Assembly (NCBI GenBank): GCA_001972305.1
Contig: BDDD01002110.1
Coordinates: forward strand, 524,312-588,311
Direction: 5' to 3'
Source of the DNA: Cephalotus follicularis
Lineage: Eukaryota; Streptophyta; Magnoliopsida; Oxalidales; Cephalotaceae
DNA length: 64,000 nt
In this document: positions 32,260 through 44,059 of the stretch, piece by piece
Layout: the number at the start of each line of letters is the position of its first letter
Position numbering within the stretch: the first letter of the stretch is position 1
Translations under genes and position numbers: made by a program
The notes under the pieces: model-generated
The model's database searches: none
The model's input: only the letters and a program-made list of their open reading frames with translations
What the model was told of the DNA's origin: nothing

Positions 32260-34575
32260 TGTAATATCCCGTTTCGTTGCCTATGTGTTTATCGTCATAT
32301 GTTATGTTTTGTCATATGCCATATGTTATGTTCCATTGGACCGTTTAATTTCGTTTTGATAAACTCTTTCATTTTATGTTATGGGCGTTAAGGGTCGACG
32401 CCTTTGCCTTAAGCATCGATGCCTTAGTGTTGTTGTTTCTCGTTTTTCTTCCAGTATTGAAAACATCGCTTTTGTATGAAAAGGCTTAAGTGCTGACACT
32501 TTTGAGTTACCGTCGACGCTTTAGTCAATTTTCCTTATTTGTGTGGTCGGTGGCCTTGTAAGGAAAGTGGGATTTTCTTGCCATAATCTGGTTATTTGTT
32601 TCCTTTTGTGTTTGCCGCATTTTCTGCTCATAAGGAAAGCTTTAATCCTACACGTTTTTTCCGTCAAAACCCACGGATTCTCTTTTCAAACTCCATCACC
32701 TGCATTTTTCAAAAACCTGTGCAACCATCCTTTTTGCCATCGTTCTCCCTATTGTTTTTATATCACCTGAAGGTATAGTTTTTTCTATTGTTGTATATCG
32801 TTATTTTCTTGAATACAAAGGTTATAGATTGTTCAAAAACTCTACTGCTAAATCTATAAAACTTCTATAAATCCTGTAATGTATAAAATTTGTTTTAAGC
32901 ATGGAGCTATGTTTTGAAAAGTCATTGTTGCTACATTCAATCTGTAAATCAATATGTTTATGCTTTCAAATTGTTACACTGGTATTTACAAACAGAAAAG
33001 TTATGATTTAAAACCTATATACTACAGTTTTATTGATTTATGTCTCAGAAAACTGGATTCCTACAACGGTTTTAACGTCCTGCTCTTATTAAAGCGTCGA
33101 CTGTTTTTGTTTTCTGTCGATGCTTATGTTTTAACCATCAACACTTTGCTTTGAGCGTCGACACTTTTGTCGTAAAATGTCATGTTTTCTTCGACGCATT
33201 GTCCTGTGCTTGTGTTAACGTTTTGCTTTAAAGCGCCAACGCTATGTCTTAAGCGCCAACGTTTTGTCTTGAACGTTGACGCTTTTGATGCGAAGCTTGA
33301 CACTTTCTTCTAGCAGTTAGTAATTAACGTCTTTTATTTTGTAATATGGATTGGTTTGTGTATTAGGGTTCCAAAACATCTGTGGTGGAGATTAGGGTGA
33401 TTCCTTGAGTGCTTTTGATTCGATCTTGTGATTATTAGGTTTGAACAACTAAGGTAAGGATTTTCCTTTCTTGGATACTTCCTTTGGTTTTATTTGAATA
33501 AATATAAATTTATCACTTTTATGAATAAAGTTGAATATCCTTGATTTTATGAATTCAGTTTTGATGAATAAAATGCAAATTTTATTATTATCATCTCTTT
33601 TAATTATTTGTGGAATTAATTGAGTATGCTTTTCAATTGTAAAAGTATATTGACTTTTTATAATACGAATATGATATCGATTTAGGAACTGTTCGGAAAC
33701 ACCGTATATATGTGTGTATGTTTTAAATTGGTTTTGGAATAAATCAATATTTTGGAATAATGACATACAGAGTTATACCAACCTATGAGTTCCCATAGGC
33801 ATGTTCTTTGGCATGGAGGACATGGCACCATCCGTGATGGTGTGATCAATCTACAGCCTCTCTCACTGTTTTGATATCCTGTGAATAGGATTATATCCGA
33901 TTTTTGGTCACCTGAGTGTGATAATTCTGATAGAGGCGTATGGGTCGACCCTAGGAATATATGTTCTGCTCGGATATGGGAATTGATTGTGTAGTGCCAT
34001 ACATGTTATTCCGACCGGCATGTGGGCATCGCGAACCCCTTGCATATATGTATATATTTTTTTTTTTTTACACCGAAGCTCTGTATAGAATTATGAAATT
34101 ATGAAATTCAAAAATTTATGAAATTTTACAGTTGTTTTATATGAGTATTTTGTTTAACTTTATGAAAGAATATTTAATCATGTTACGCATGAGATTTCTG
34201 ATTTTAAAATTCTGACACATTTCTATCTTTTAAATTAACGTTTATTGTTTTATATTCTATATCCATACTGAGGTTTGCTCAGCCGTATTTTCTTTCTATG
34301 CGGCATGTTATCAGGAGCATCCAGGGAATGTGTTATGAGAGAAGTACCCTACGTCAGATGATCACTTAGGAGCTTGATCATGTTAGATTTTAATTGTTTT
34401 GTGGTCATGTGTAGACCGTTATTGTCAATAGTATTTTTTTTTTAATTTGGAACTTATGTTATTATTTTGTTTTCTTCAGATTTTGAGCCACCATGTTATC
34501 TGAATAAAGGTTGATTTATGTTTTGATAAGTTTTATATATCCTATAGGCACTCCCAACCGTATAGGGGTGTTATA
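32260..34575 (+). mobile_element. EL7 5' LTR (2316 bp)
   Basis: Starts TGTAATATCCCG and ends GGGGTGTTATA (last bases changed from TTACA). The length difference from the 3' LTR is largely explained by two segments absent there, near 33632-33680 and 34045-34110. Arrays at 32394-32420 and 33096-33310. Confidence 0.9.
33096..33162. repeat. GTCGAC array in EL7 5' LTR
   Basis: Sites 33096 (GTCGAC), 33116 (GTCGAT), 33137 (ATCAAC), 33157 (GTCGAC): steps 20, 21, 20; further degenerate sites run to about 33310. Confidence 0.85.
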
Positions 34576-34580
34576 GATTG

Positions 34581-34592
34581 TGGTATCAGAGA
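34581..34592 (+). other. EL7 primer binding site
   Basis: TGGTATCAGAGA lies five bases after the LTR end, as in EL1 (one base off the tRNA-Met site). Confidence 0.88.
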
Positions 34593-34754
34593 ATATGTTT
34601 TTCTTTCCTTGGAAGACCTATCTAGGTTTCACCTGTGAGTTGGGTAGAAACTTGGGTTAGGGTTACTTCTATAGTCGTTTCAGTATGTCTTTGTTTGAAG
34701 TTTTTTTTTTGTTTCTTTTCGTTATTTCATGTTTCGGTTTCTGTTTCATAGATT

Positions 34755-35990
34755 GCACGAACAAGGAATACCCCTCAGGAAACTGAACAAGTTGTGGCGC
34801 GGGAAGAAGTACGAAATGAGCCTATTATTGATGAATTGGTACGACATGAAGTTGGACAGACTGTACCACAAGTGGTGAATCAAGTGATTCGCGCTAAGCA
34901 GTAGCAAAATCCAGAACGGGGTCGTCAAGAACATGTTGCTAAGGAGAATGCACCGGTTAATGCTCAAGCTAATGGGGGAGTTGAGGACCGGCCCGACCTT
35001 CCTGTATATGCCTGGCTTGAGAGGTTCTAGAAGCAGAGGCCCCAATCCTTCAGTTTAGCACCGACACCTGTAGAGGCTGAACACTGGATTGCTCACATGG
35101 AGAAAATATTTGATGTGTTGGGGTGTAGTGATGAGCAGAAAGTGTGATTGACTATGTATAAGCTGGAAGGCGATGCTCAACGATGGTGGAAGACGTTGAG
35201 GATAGCTAAGGGTGGAGGCTTTATTGATGCTCTATCGTGGTCTGAGTTTTGTAAAGTCTTTTATCAGCAATATTTTCCCACTTCTGATAAAGAGGCTTAT
35301 GCAAGGGAGTTTATGACCACAAGACAGAAGGATGGTGAATCAGTCACCGAGTTCCTGGCACGGTTCAACAGACTGGCTGGTTTTGCTGGACCTACAATGG
35401 GGACTGCGGCAGACCAAGCTAAGAATTTTAAGTGGAAGCTATATTATCAACTCAGGGGAAAGCTGATAAATTCAAAATTTTCTGGCGTATCTAAGGTTGC
35501 AAATGCTGCAAAGAATACAAGATGGAAAGGTTGGACTTTTTGGCAGCCTGGCAAAAATGGGAGAGAAAGCGGAACAGAGGTGATGCTCAAGGTCAGAATT
35601 CCAGACAGCAGAGTAAGGGTCAAGGCGGCCAATGGAACAAGGGCCGTGGCGGTTAGCTACATAAGCAAGAACATAATCAGAACATTGATGGAGGCCAACA
35701 GCGACAGTCGGGTAATGATCAGAGGCATGTTTAGGGAGCTGCAAGTGGGGGAAACCCCAATAGCGTACAAGTTGCACTGTGTGATATTTATGGGAAGTGG
35801 CATCCTGACGGGACATGTTATAAGGCCTTTGGGGCTTGCTTTGTATGTGGTTAGATGGGTCACTTATTTAAAGATTGTCCAGATCCTCGTGCAAAGAATA
35901 GAAGAGGAAATGGTAATGATGCGGGACAGCGCAACATGGGAGGCAAAGTCTTCGCCATGACAACACACTAGGCTGCAGATGCTCTAGGTA
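34755..35990 (+). pseudogene. EL7 gag
   Basis: Frame opens with ARTRNTPQETEQVVAREE, has stops at about 34902, 35028 and 35145, then a long open run with SLTMYKLEG-like capsid sequence: DAQRWWKTLRIAKGG, WSEFCKVFYQQYFP, AYAREFMTTRQKDG, TEFLARFNRLAGFAG. Around 35520 the frame shifts; the zinc knuckle CFVCG-x-MGHLFKDC near 35830-35880 is read in another frame and holds a TAG in its centre. It supplies the 5' gag section missing in EL1. Confidence 0.88.
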
Positions 35991-35999
35991 CAGTTTCGG

Positions 36000-36360
36000 G
36001 TTTTCTTTCTGTTTGTAATCATAAGGCTTTTGTATTGTATGATACTGGATCGACTCATTCTGTGATAGCAAGATCTTTTGTTCGACATCTTAGGGTGCCT
36101 TCCCAGTCTCTTGATCTGGTTTTGGTTCTTTCGACCCCTATGGGGACTTCTGCTGTTATATCTGAGTATTTTTGTGGTTGTCCTGTTACGTTCGATGACA
36201 AAATTCGTGCAGCGAACCTTCTCCTGATGGATATGCATGATTTCGATATGATTCTTGGCATGGATTGGTTGGATCATCACCGAGCTTCGATTGATTGTCA
36301 CACTCGGAGAGTTCTTTTTAGAGATGTGGATTGACTTGAATATGTTTATCAGGGTTCATA
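36000..36360 (+). pseudogene. EL7 aspartic protease
   Basis: Reads FVLYDTGSTHSVIARSFV with D-T-G intact (36041-36049), then LSTPMGTSAVISEYF and HDFDMILGMDWLDHHRA. It is open for over 90 codons and stops after RVLFRDVD (TGA). The best-kept retropepsin of the window. Confidence 0.9.
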
Positions 36361-37160
36361 GCCGAGGAAGGATGTTAAGATCATCTCAGTTTTGAAGGCT
36401 CAAAAGTTGATGGCTAAGGGCGTCGAAGGGTTCTTAGCTATTGTGAGGGATGTCACTAAGGATGAACCTCGCCTTGAGAATTATCCTATTGTTACTGATT
36501 TCCTTTATGTGTTTCGGGAAGAGTTACCGGGATTGCCACTGCAACGGGAGGTTGAGTTTACCATCGAACTCATTCCTAGAGCGGGACCTATATCAAAAGC
36601 ACCATATAGGATGGCACCGCTAGAGTTGCAAGAATTGAAGGAGCAGTTACAAGAATTGTTGGATCGAGGTTTCTTCGGCCTAGTGTTTCACCATGGTACG
36701 CTCTAGTCCTTTTTGTTATGAAGAAAGACAGTTCTATGAGATTGTGTATCTACTACAGGGAATTGAATCAGATTACTATCAGGAATAAATACCCTTTACC
36801 TTAGATTGATGACCTGTTTCATCAATTCCAAGGTGCAAGGTATTTTTCTAAGATATATTTGAGGTCTGGATATCATCAGCTACGAATAAGAGAAGAAGAT
36901 GTACCTAAGACTGCTTTCCGCACATGGTATGGACATTACAAGTTTCTAGTGATGGCTTTTGGACTTAGCAATACACCAGCAGTCTTCATGGATTTGATGA
37001 ATCGGGTGTTTCATGAATTCTTGGATAGGTTTACTATTGTGTTTATTGATGATATCCGTAAAATGTGAGTTCTGGCTAGAGCAAGTGGCATTTTTGGGCC
37101 ACGTGGTAACAGTAGAAGGCATCAGTGTGGATCCTGCAAAGGTTAAGGCTATTACCAAAT
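36361..37160 (+). pseudogene. EL7 reverse transcriptase with deletion after FIDD
   Basis: Open stretch 36392-36706 covers the fingers ([38 protein letters not shown]); the next part is broken by stops near 36705 and 36802. The palm returns at 36859 ([18 protein letters not shown]) to the catalytic FIDDI (Asp pair 37048-37053). Directly after it about 90 bp are missing relative to EL1, joining FIDDI to [16 protein letters not shown] with a frame change. The lost segment is the part between palm and thumb. Confidence 0.9.
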
Positions 37161-38593
37161 GGCCAAGACCTACTTCTTTGATGGAGATAAGAAGTTTTCT
37201 GGGTTTGGCTAGCTACTATAGGCAGTTTGTGGAAGGCTTTTCCTCTATAGCCTTGCCATTGACGCAGCTTATGAGAAAGGGGGCTAAATTCGTGTGGAAT
37301 GAGGAACAGGAGAAAAGCTTTGAAAAGTTGAAGAACGGTCTTGTATCTGCACCAGTTCTTTGTTTGTCGTCTGGGTCAGGTGGATACCAGATTTACAGTG
37401 ACGCTTCCAAGAAAGGTTTGGGTTGCGCTTTGACACAGCATGGTCATGTTATAGATTATGCTTCAAGACAGCTTAAGCCTTATGAAAAGAATTACCCTAC
37501 ACATGACCTTGAGTTAGCGGCAGTGGTTTTTGCTTTAAAAATCTGGAGACATTATCTGTACGGAGAAACTTGTGACATTTTCACTGATCACAAGAGTCTC
37601 AAGTACATTTTCACTCAGAAGGAACTGAATATACGTCCGAGACGGTGGTTGGAGCTTCTGAAAGATTATGATGTTAATATTCAGTACCACCCTGGTAAGG
37701 CGAATGTGGTGGATGATGCTCATAGTAGGAAGATTTCTGGGAATGTGGCGGCTTTACTCACACAACCTCAGTTGATTTTGGATATGGAGCGGTTGGAGTT
37801 TGATTTGTTTGTTCGGGGTTCCGGAGGTTTTGTTTCTAGTATGAATGTAGAACCCACTCTTATATCTCGGGTTAAGGCGGCTTAGAGTGGAGATGGTGAA
37901 TTGTGGGCTCTAACCCAGAATGTGGAAGAGGATAAACTGTTGGAGTTTCTTATGGATGATCATGGGGTTATACGGTTGGGTAAACAGTTATGTGTGCCTG
38001 CTGATCCAAAAATCAGAGAGGCCGTTTTGTCTGAGGTGCACTGTTCTCCATTCTCTAAACATTCTGGTTCTACTAAAATGTATGGAGATCTGAAGAGGAA
38101 TTTCTGGTGGAATGGAATGAAGAGGGATGTAGCGGAGTTTGTTGGAAGGTGTTTGATTTGTCAAAAGGTTAAGATCGAACACCAGCGAGCTAGTGGACTA
38201 TTGCAACCTTTGGAGATTCCAATGTGTAAATGGGAGAGCATCGCTATGGACTTTATTACTGGTTGTCCAAGAACATTCAGGAGGAATGATGCTATATGGG
38301 TAGTGGTGGACCGATTGACCAAATCAGCTCACTTCCTAGCTATTCGAGAGGGTTTTTCTGTGGACCGATTGGCAGAGATCTTCCAGCAGGAGATAGTGAG
38401 ACTTCATGGGACACCTGTATCTATTTTTTCAGATAGGGATCCCCGTTTCACTTCTAGATTTTGGAAAGGATCTCAGAATGCGTGGGGTACACGGCTCAAT
38501 TACAGCATAGCTTTCCACCCACAGACGGATGGACAGTCAGAGAGGACCATCCAGACTTTTGAGGACATGTTGAGGTCTTGTGGTTTAGAGTAG
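37161..38593 (+). pseudogene. EL7 RNase H and integrase core
   Basis: One frame. RNase [52 protein letters not shown] at 37883 separates it from integrase. Zinc domain ends GRCLICQKVKIEHQ. DDE acids all present: Asp near 38249 (MDFITGCPR), Asp near 38432 (FSDRDPRFTSRFW) and Glu at 38540 (GQSERTIQTFEDML). A TAG at 38591 ends the open stretch. This shows what EL1 has lost. Confidence 0.92.
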
Positions 38594-39277
38594 ACTAGAA
38601 ACTGGGATGAGTAGTTTGCTTACAACAACAGTTGGCATGCTAGTATTCGGATGGCTCCTTTTGAAGCTTTGTATGGGAGGAAGTGTCAAGCTCCGACGTG
38701 TTGGGATGAGGTAGGAGAAAGAATCATTGAAGGAACCGAGCTACTCCAGATCACTACTGAGAAAGTGACAGTAGCTAGGGAACGATTGAAGGCGGCTAAA
38801 TCTTGACAAAAGGGTTATGCGACCAAACATCGGAGGGATTTGGAATTTAAAGCAGGTGAACATGTGTTTTTGAAAGTATCACCTTGGAAAGGAGTTCGTC
38901 GGTTTGGTTTGAAAGGAAAGTTGAGTCCTTGGTTTATAGGACCTTTTGAAGTTTTAGAGAAAATTGGTGCAATTTCTTATCGGTTAGCTTTGCCTCCACA
39001 ATTAGCTCATGTCCATAATGTGTTCCATATGTATATGTTGAGGGATTATCAGTACCATCCCCTACACGTGGTCCACTATCCTTTGGACAAGATTCGGGAG
39101 GATTTGTGTTGTGCAGAGGAGGCCGAAGCTATTCTGGATCGACAGGAACAGGTTCCGCGTAGTAAGACCATTCCGTTTGTCAAAGTCTTGTGGAAGAACC
39201 ATCCGAAGCGAGAAGCTACATGGGAGTTAGAGGAACAATCCGGGAAGAATACCCTCGTTTGTTTGAATAAGGTATGA
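38594..39277 (+). pseudogene. EL7 integrase C-terminus and chromodomain-like tail
   Basis: Same frame as the core after stops at 38591, about 38612 and 38803. Reads FAYNNSWHASIRMAPFEAL, GRKCQAPTCWDEVGE, then [53 protein letters not shown] and the tail [32 protein letters not shown] few residues are lost before FAYNN. A T-rich then purine-rich run (39306-39324) leads into the 3' LTR. Confidence 0.88.
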
Positions 39278-39324
39278 GTTTATCTATGATTTCGGGACGA
39301 AATCTTTTTTTTAAGGGGTGTGGA

Positions 39325-41514
39325 TGTAATATCCCGTTTCGTTATCTAGGTGTTTATCGTCATATGTTACGTTTTGTCATATGCCATATATTATGTTCCA
39401 TTTGACCATTTAATTTCGTTTTGATAAACTCTTTCATTTTATGTTCTGGGCGTTAAGCGTCGACGCCTTTGTCTTAAGCATCAACGCCTTAGTATTGTTG
39501 TTTCTCCTTTTTCTTCCAGTATTGAAAACGTCGCTTTTGTATGAAAAGGCTTAAGCGCTGACGCTTTTGAGTTACCATCGACGCTTTAGTCAGTTTTCCA
39601 TATTTGTGTGGTCGGTGGCCTTGTAAGGAAAGTGGGATTTTCTTGCCATAATCCGGTTATTTGTTTCCTTCTGTGTTTGCTGCATTTTCTGCTCATAAGG
39701 AAAGCTTTAATCCTACATGTTTTTGCCATCAAAACCCACGAATTCTCTTTTTAAACTCCATCACCTGCATTTTTCAAAAACCAGTGCAACCATCCTTTTT
39801 GCCATCGTTCTCCCTATTGTTTTTACATCACCTGAAGGTATGATATTTGCTATTGTCGTATATCGTTATTTTGTTGAATACAGAGGTTATACATTGTTCA
39901 AAAACTCTACTGCTAAATCTATAAAACTTGTTTAAACCCTGTAATGTATAAAATATGTTTTAAGCATGGAGCTATGTTTTGAAAAGTCATTGTTGCTACA
40001 TTCAATCTGTAAATCAATTTGTTACACTGGTGTTTACAAATAGAAAAGTTATGAATTAGAACATGTATACTACTGTTTTATTGATTTATGTCTGAGAAAA
40101 CTGGATTTCTGCAACTGTTTTAACGTCCTGCTCGCATTAAAGTGTTGACTGTTTTCATTTTCTGTCGACGCTTATGTCTTAACCGTTGATGCTTTTCTTT
40201 GAGCGTCGACACTTTTGTCGTAAAATGTCATGTTTTCTTCGACGCTTTGTCCTACGCTTGTGTTAACGTTTTGCTTTAAAGCGCCAATGCTATGTCTTAA
40301 GCGCCGACGCTTTTGTCTTGAACGTCAACGCTTTTGATGCGAACGTAGACGCTTTCTTCTGGCATTTAGTAATTAACGTCTTTTATATTGTAATATGGAT
40401 TGGTTTGTGTATTAGGGTTCCAAAAACATCTGTGGTGGAGATTAGGGTGATTCCTTGAGTGCTTTTGATTCGATCTTGTGATTATTAGGTTTGAACGGCT
40501 AAGGTACGGATTTTCCGTTCTTGGATACTTCCTTCGGTTTTATTTGAATAAATTTAGTTTTATCACTTTTAAGAATAAAGTTGAATATCCCTCATTTTAT
40601 GAATTCAGTTTTGATGAATAAAATGCAGATTTTATTATTATCATCTCTTTTAATTATTTGTGGAATTAATTGAGTATGATTTCGGAACTTGTCGGAAACA
40701 CAGTATATATGTGTGTATGTTTTAAATTGGTTTTGGATTAAATCAATATTTTGGAATAATGACATACAGAGTTATACCTGCCTATGGGGTCCCATAGGCA
40801 TGTTCTTTGGTACGGAGGACATGACACCGTCCTTGGCAGTGTGATCAGTCTACGGCGTCTCTCACCGCTTTGATATCCTGTGAATAGGATTATGGATCCG
40901 ATTTTTTGTCACCTGAGTGTGATATTTATGATAGTGGCATATGAGTCGGCCCTAGGAAAATATGTTATGTTCGGATATGGGAATTGAATGTGTAGTTCCA
41001 TACACGTCATCTCGACCGTCATGTGGGCGTCACAAACCCCTTGCATTTCAGAAATTTTTAAAATTTTATAGTTGTTTTATATGAATATTTTGTTTTACTT
41101 TATGAAAGAATATTTAATCATGTTACGCATGAGATTTTAGATTTTAAAGTTCTGACACTTTTCTATCTTTTAAATTAACGTTTATTGTTTTATATTCTAT
41201 ATCCGTACTGAGGTTTGCTTAGTCACGTTTTCTTTCTATGCGGCAGGTTATCAGGAGCATCCAAGGAACGTGTGATGACAGATGTACCCTATGTCAGAGA
41301 ATCACTTAGGAGTTTGATCCTGTTAGATTTTAATTGTTTTTTGGTTGTGTGTAGACCAATATTGTGAACGATATTTTTTTTTAATTTGGAACTTATGTTA
41401 TTATTTTGTTGTCTTCGGATTTTGAACCACCACGTTATCTGAATAAAGGTTGATTTATGTTTTGATAAGTTTTATATGTCTTGTAGGCACTCCCAACCGT
41501 ATAGGGGTGTTACA
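39325..41514 (+). mobile_element. EL7 3' LTR (2190 bp)
   Basis: TGTAATATCCCG to GGGGTGTTACA; differs from the 5' LTR by scattered changes and the two missing segments. Followed by TATAC and the resumption of EL6 gag. Confidence 0.9.
40144..40350. repeat. GTCGAC-type array in EL7 3' LTR
   Basis: Sites 40144 (GTTGAC), 40164 (GTCGAC), 40185 (GTTGAT), 40205 (GTCGAC), 40227 (GTCATG), then 40262 (GTTAAC), 40283 (GCCAAT), 40303 (GCCGAC), 40324 (GTCAAC), 40345 (GTAGAC). Within each run the steps are 20-22. Arms here are GCG..CGC rather than CAG..CTG. Confidence 0.88.
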
Positions 41515-41820
41515 TATACCGATGAGAACGAGGCTTAGAATTGTGTACTAGATTTGGGTTAGCGAACTAGGGAGTGGGAGTCCACTCAAGTTTCGGAGAG
41601 AGTCTTGCCTAGTAAGGGGTAATCAATAGAAGGATCAATGGCTAAGAGGGCGTAGTTACACAGTCTCATCAAGCAATTAGAGTCGATAGTTATGGGACCT
41701 GAGCACGCAAATCATATTAATCAAAGCGCCCCTATGTGTTCTTGGTGCCAGTCACCAAGTCATGTTTTGAAGAATGCCCAAATCATTACGACAATCAGTA
41801 CTCTCTTGAGAATGTGCCAA
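41515..41820 (+). pseudogene. EL6: Athila-like gag, right part
   Basis: Continues the gag frame broken by EL7: DENEA, LDLG, TREWEST, then NHINQSAPMCSWCQSPSHV with the zinc-type Cys-Cys-His signature. Several stops. It breaks off near 41820 where tandem repeat DNA begins. Confidence 0.83.
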
Positions 41821-41823
41821 GGG

Positions 41824-42731
41824 TGGCTTCCAGAAGGCTAAATGGCCTTCTTTTGTGCCAAGGGTGAAGTGTTTGACTTAATGAAGGCTTAAATTGACTT
41901 TCTAGACACCAAACATGAGTCCTTTGGCCTCTAGCAGGCCAAATCACTTTTATATGTCACGGTTTAAGTGTTTGACTCAACGAAGGCACATATTGCCTTC
42001 TTAAGTGCAAAACATAAGGATCTTGGCATTTGGAAGGCCAAATGACCTTCATATGTGCCAAGGGTAAAGTGTTTGAGTAAAGGAATGGTCAAATTTCCAT
42101 CCTAAATGCAAAACATGAGTCTCTTGACTTCCGGGAGGCCAAATGCCCTTCTTATGTGCCAAGGGTACAGAGTTTGACTTAAGAAAAGATAAAATTACCT
42201 TCCTGGGTGTCAAAAATGAGGGCATGGCTTCCAAAAGGCTAAATGACCTTCTTATATGCCAAGGGTTAAGTGTTTCAGTGAATGAAGGCTTAAATTGACG
42301 TTCTAGACACCAAACATGAGTCCTTTGGCCTCTAGCAGGCCAAATCATTTTTAAGTGCCACGGTTTAAGTGTTTGACTTAACGAAGGCACATATTGCCTT
42401 CCTATGTACAGAATATAAGGACCTTGGCATCTGGAATGCCAAATGACCTTCATATGTGCCAAGGGGGAAGTGTTTCAGTTAAGGAATTGTTAAATTTTCA
42501 TCGTAAGTGCCAAACATAGTCTCTTGGCTTCCGGGAGGCCAAATGCCCTTCTTATGTGCCAAAGGTTAAGAGTTTGACTTAAGAAATACTGAAATTGCCT
42601 TCCTAAGTAGGAAAAATGAAGCCATGGCTTCCAGAAGGCTAAATGACCTTCTTATGTGCCAAGGGTGAAGTGTTTGACTTAATGAAGGCTTAAATTGATT
42701 TTCTAGACGCCAAACATGAGTCCTTTGGCTT
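41824..42731 (+). repeat. Higher-order tandem repeat: four-monomer unit of 400 bp, 100-bp monomers
   Basis: Monomers start at 41824, 41925, 42024, 42125, 42225, 42326, 42425, 42525, 42625 and 42726 (lengths 101, 99, 101, 100, 101, 99, 100, 100, 101). Each opens with a form of TGGCTTCYGGAAGGCC and includes CTTATGTGCCAAGGG and AAGTGTTTGACTTAA. Monomers four apart are more alike than neighbours (CTCTAGCAGG in the 2nd and 6th; GGCATYTGGAAKGCC in the 3rd and 7th; TTCCGGGAGG in the 4th and 8th), so the true unit is a tetramer of about 400 bp. No coding. Confidence 0.92.
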
Positions 42732-44059
42732 CTATTTCCACCGGTTGCCCATTGTATGACAAATCTTCTTGCACCTGCATTGGTTCGACTCTTAGAACAT
42801 GAGATGGGTTGGCCATATATTTCTGAAGAAGAGATACATGGAACACATTGTGAATGTGGGAGATATTTAGTGGTAATGCAAGCCTATACTCAACCTCCCC
42901 AATTCTTTCTAGAATCTCGAATGGTCCAATGTACTGAGGACTAAGCTTTCCCTTCTGGCCAAATCTCATTACCCATTTCCCTATACTCAACCTCCCCAAT
43001 TCTTTCTAGAATCTCGAATGGTCCAATGTACTGAGGACTAAGCTTTCCCTTCTGGCACAATCTCATTACCCATTTCCAATGTGATACCTTCAGAAATTCA
43101 TAATCTCTCATTTCAAACTTTAACTCCCTTCGTCTCTTATCCGCATAGATTTTCTGTCGACTTTGGGCTGTTAAAGGACATTTTCGAATCAGCTTTACCT
43201 TTTCAGTGGTTACCTGTACCATTTCCGGTCCCAATAGCTTCTTTTCTCCTACTTCCTCCCAACAAATAGGCGTTCGACACCTCCATTCGTATAGTTCTTT
43301 GAAAGATGCCATCTGAATACTAGCTTGGAAGCTATTATTGTAGGCGAATTCAATCAGAGTCACATGCTGCTCCCAACTCCCATGAAAATCTATAATGCTG
43401 GCTCTTAGCATGTCTTCCAATGTTTGAATGGTCCGCTCTAATTGTCCATCGGTCTGGGGGTGGAAAGCCGTACTAAAATTCAATCTTGTGCCCAAAGCAT
43501 TTTGTAGACTCTTCCAAAATCGTGATGTGAAATGGGGATCCCGATCTGAAACAATCGATACAGGTACGCCATGTAACCTGATTATCTCTTGGTCATAAAT
43601 CCTAGCCAATTGGCACAATGAATGACTGTCCTTAACTGGTAGAAAATGAGCAGATTTCGTTAATCGATCCACACTCACCCATATTGCGTTATTCCCCTTA
43701 GCTGTCCTTGGATGTCCAGTTACAAAGTCCATACTGATATGTTCCCACTTCCACTTGGGTATGGGAAGCGATTGCAGAGTCCCTTTCGGCAAATGATGTT
43801 CAGCTTTAACCTGTTGGCAAATAAGACACCTTGACACAAAGTCCGCAATTTCTCTTTTCATATTATTCCACCAATATAGGTCTCGCAAATCCCTATACAT
43901 CTTTGTACTTCCAGGGTGGACTGAAAAATTCGAACTATGTGCTTCGGTCATCACTTCCTTCTTCAAATCTGCATTGGATGGGACGCACAATTTTGAATCA
44001 AATCTCAATACCGACGATTCCCAAGTTAAAACGTGACGCTTTTCCATTCTGCACCTCAT
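42732..44059 (-). pseudogene. EL8 integrase with 97-bp tandem duplication
   Basis: Long open frame 42941-44059: HSSNFSVHPGSTKMY and CLICQQVKAEHH (zinc domain), MDFVTGHPR, VSDRDPHFTSRFW, then GQLERTIQTLEDML (usual GQSER; catalytic Glu kept). After KLSPQYIGPFEILERIG the frame fails because 97 bp are duplicated in tandem (42884-42980 and 42981-43077, two mismatches seen); 97 is not a multiple of three. The second copy continues as [20 protein letters not shown] to QEDLSYNGQPVEI, where the element is cut. Confidence 0.9.

Larger units (their letters stand above)
32260..41514 (+). mobile_element. EL7: full-length Ty3/gypsy element, Tekay/Del-like, inserted in EL6
   Basis: 5' LTR 32260-34575, PBS 34581, gag about 34755-35990, PR 36000-36360, RT 36390-37150, RNase H-integrase-chromodomain 37160-39277, 3' LTR 39325-41514. 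It is the sister family of EL1: pol, PBS region and LTR end (GGGGTGTTAYA) match. The gag reading of EL6 resumes exactly at 41515. Stops, frameshifts and a deletion in RT disable it. Confidence 0.9.
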
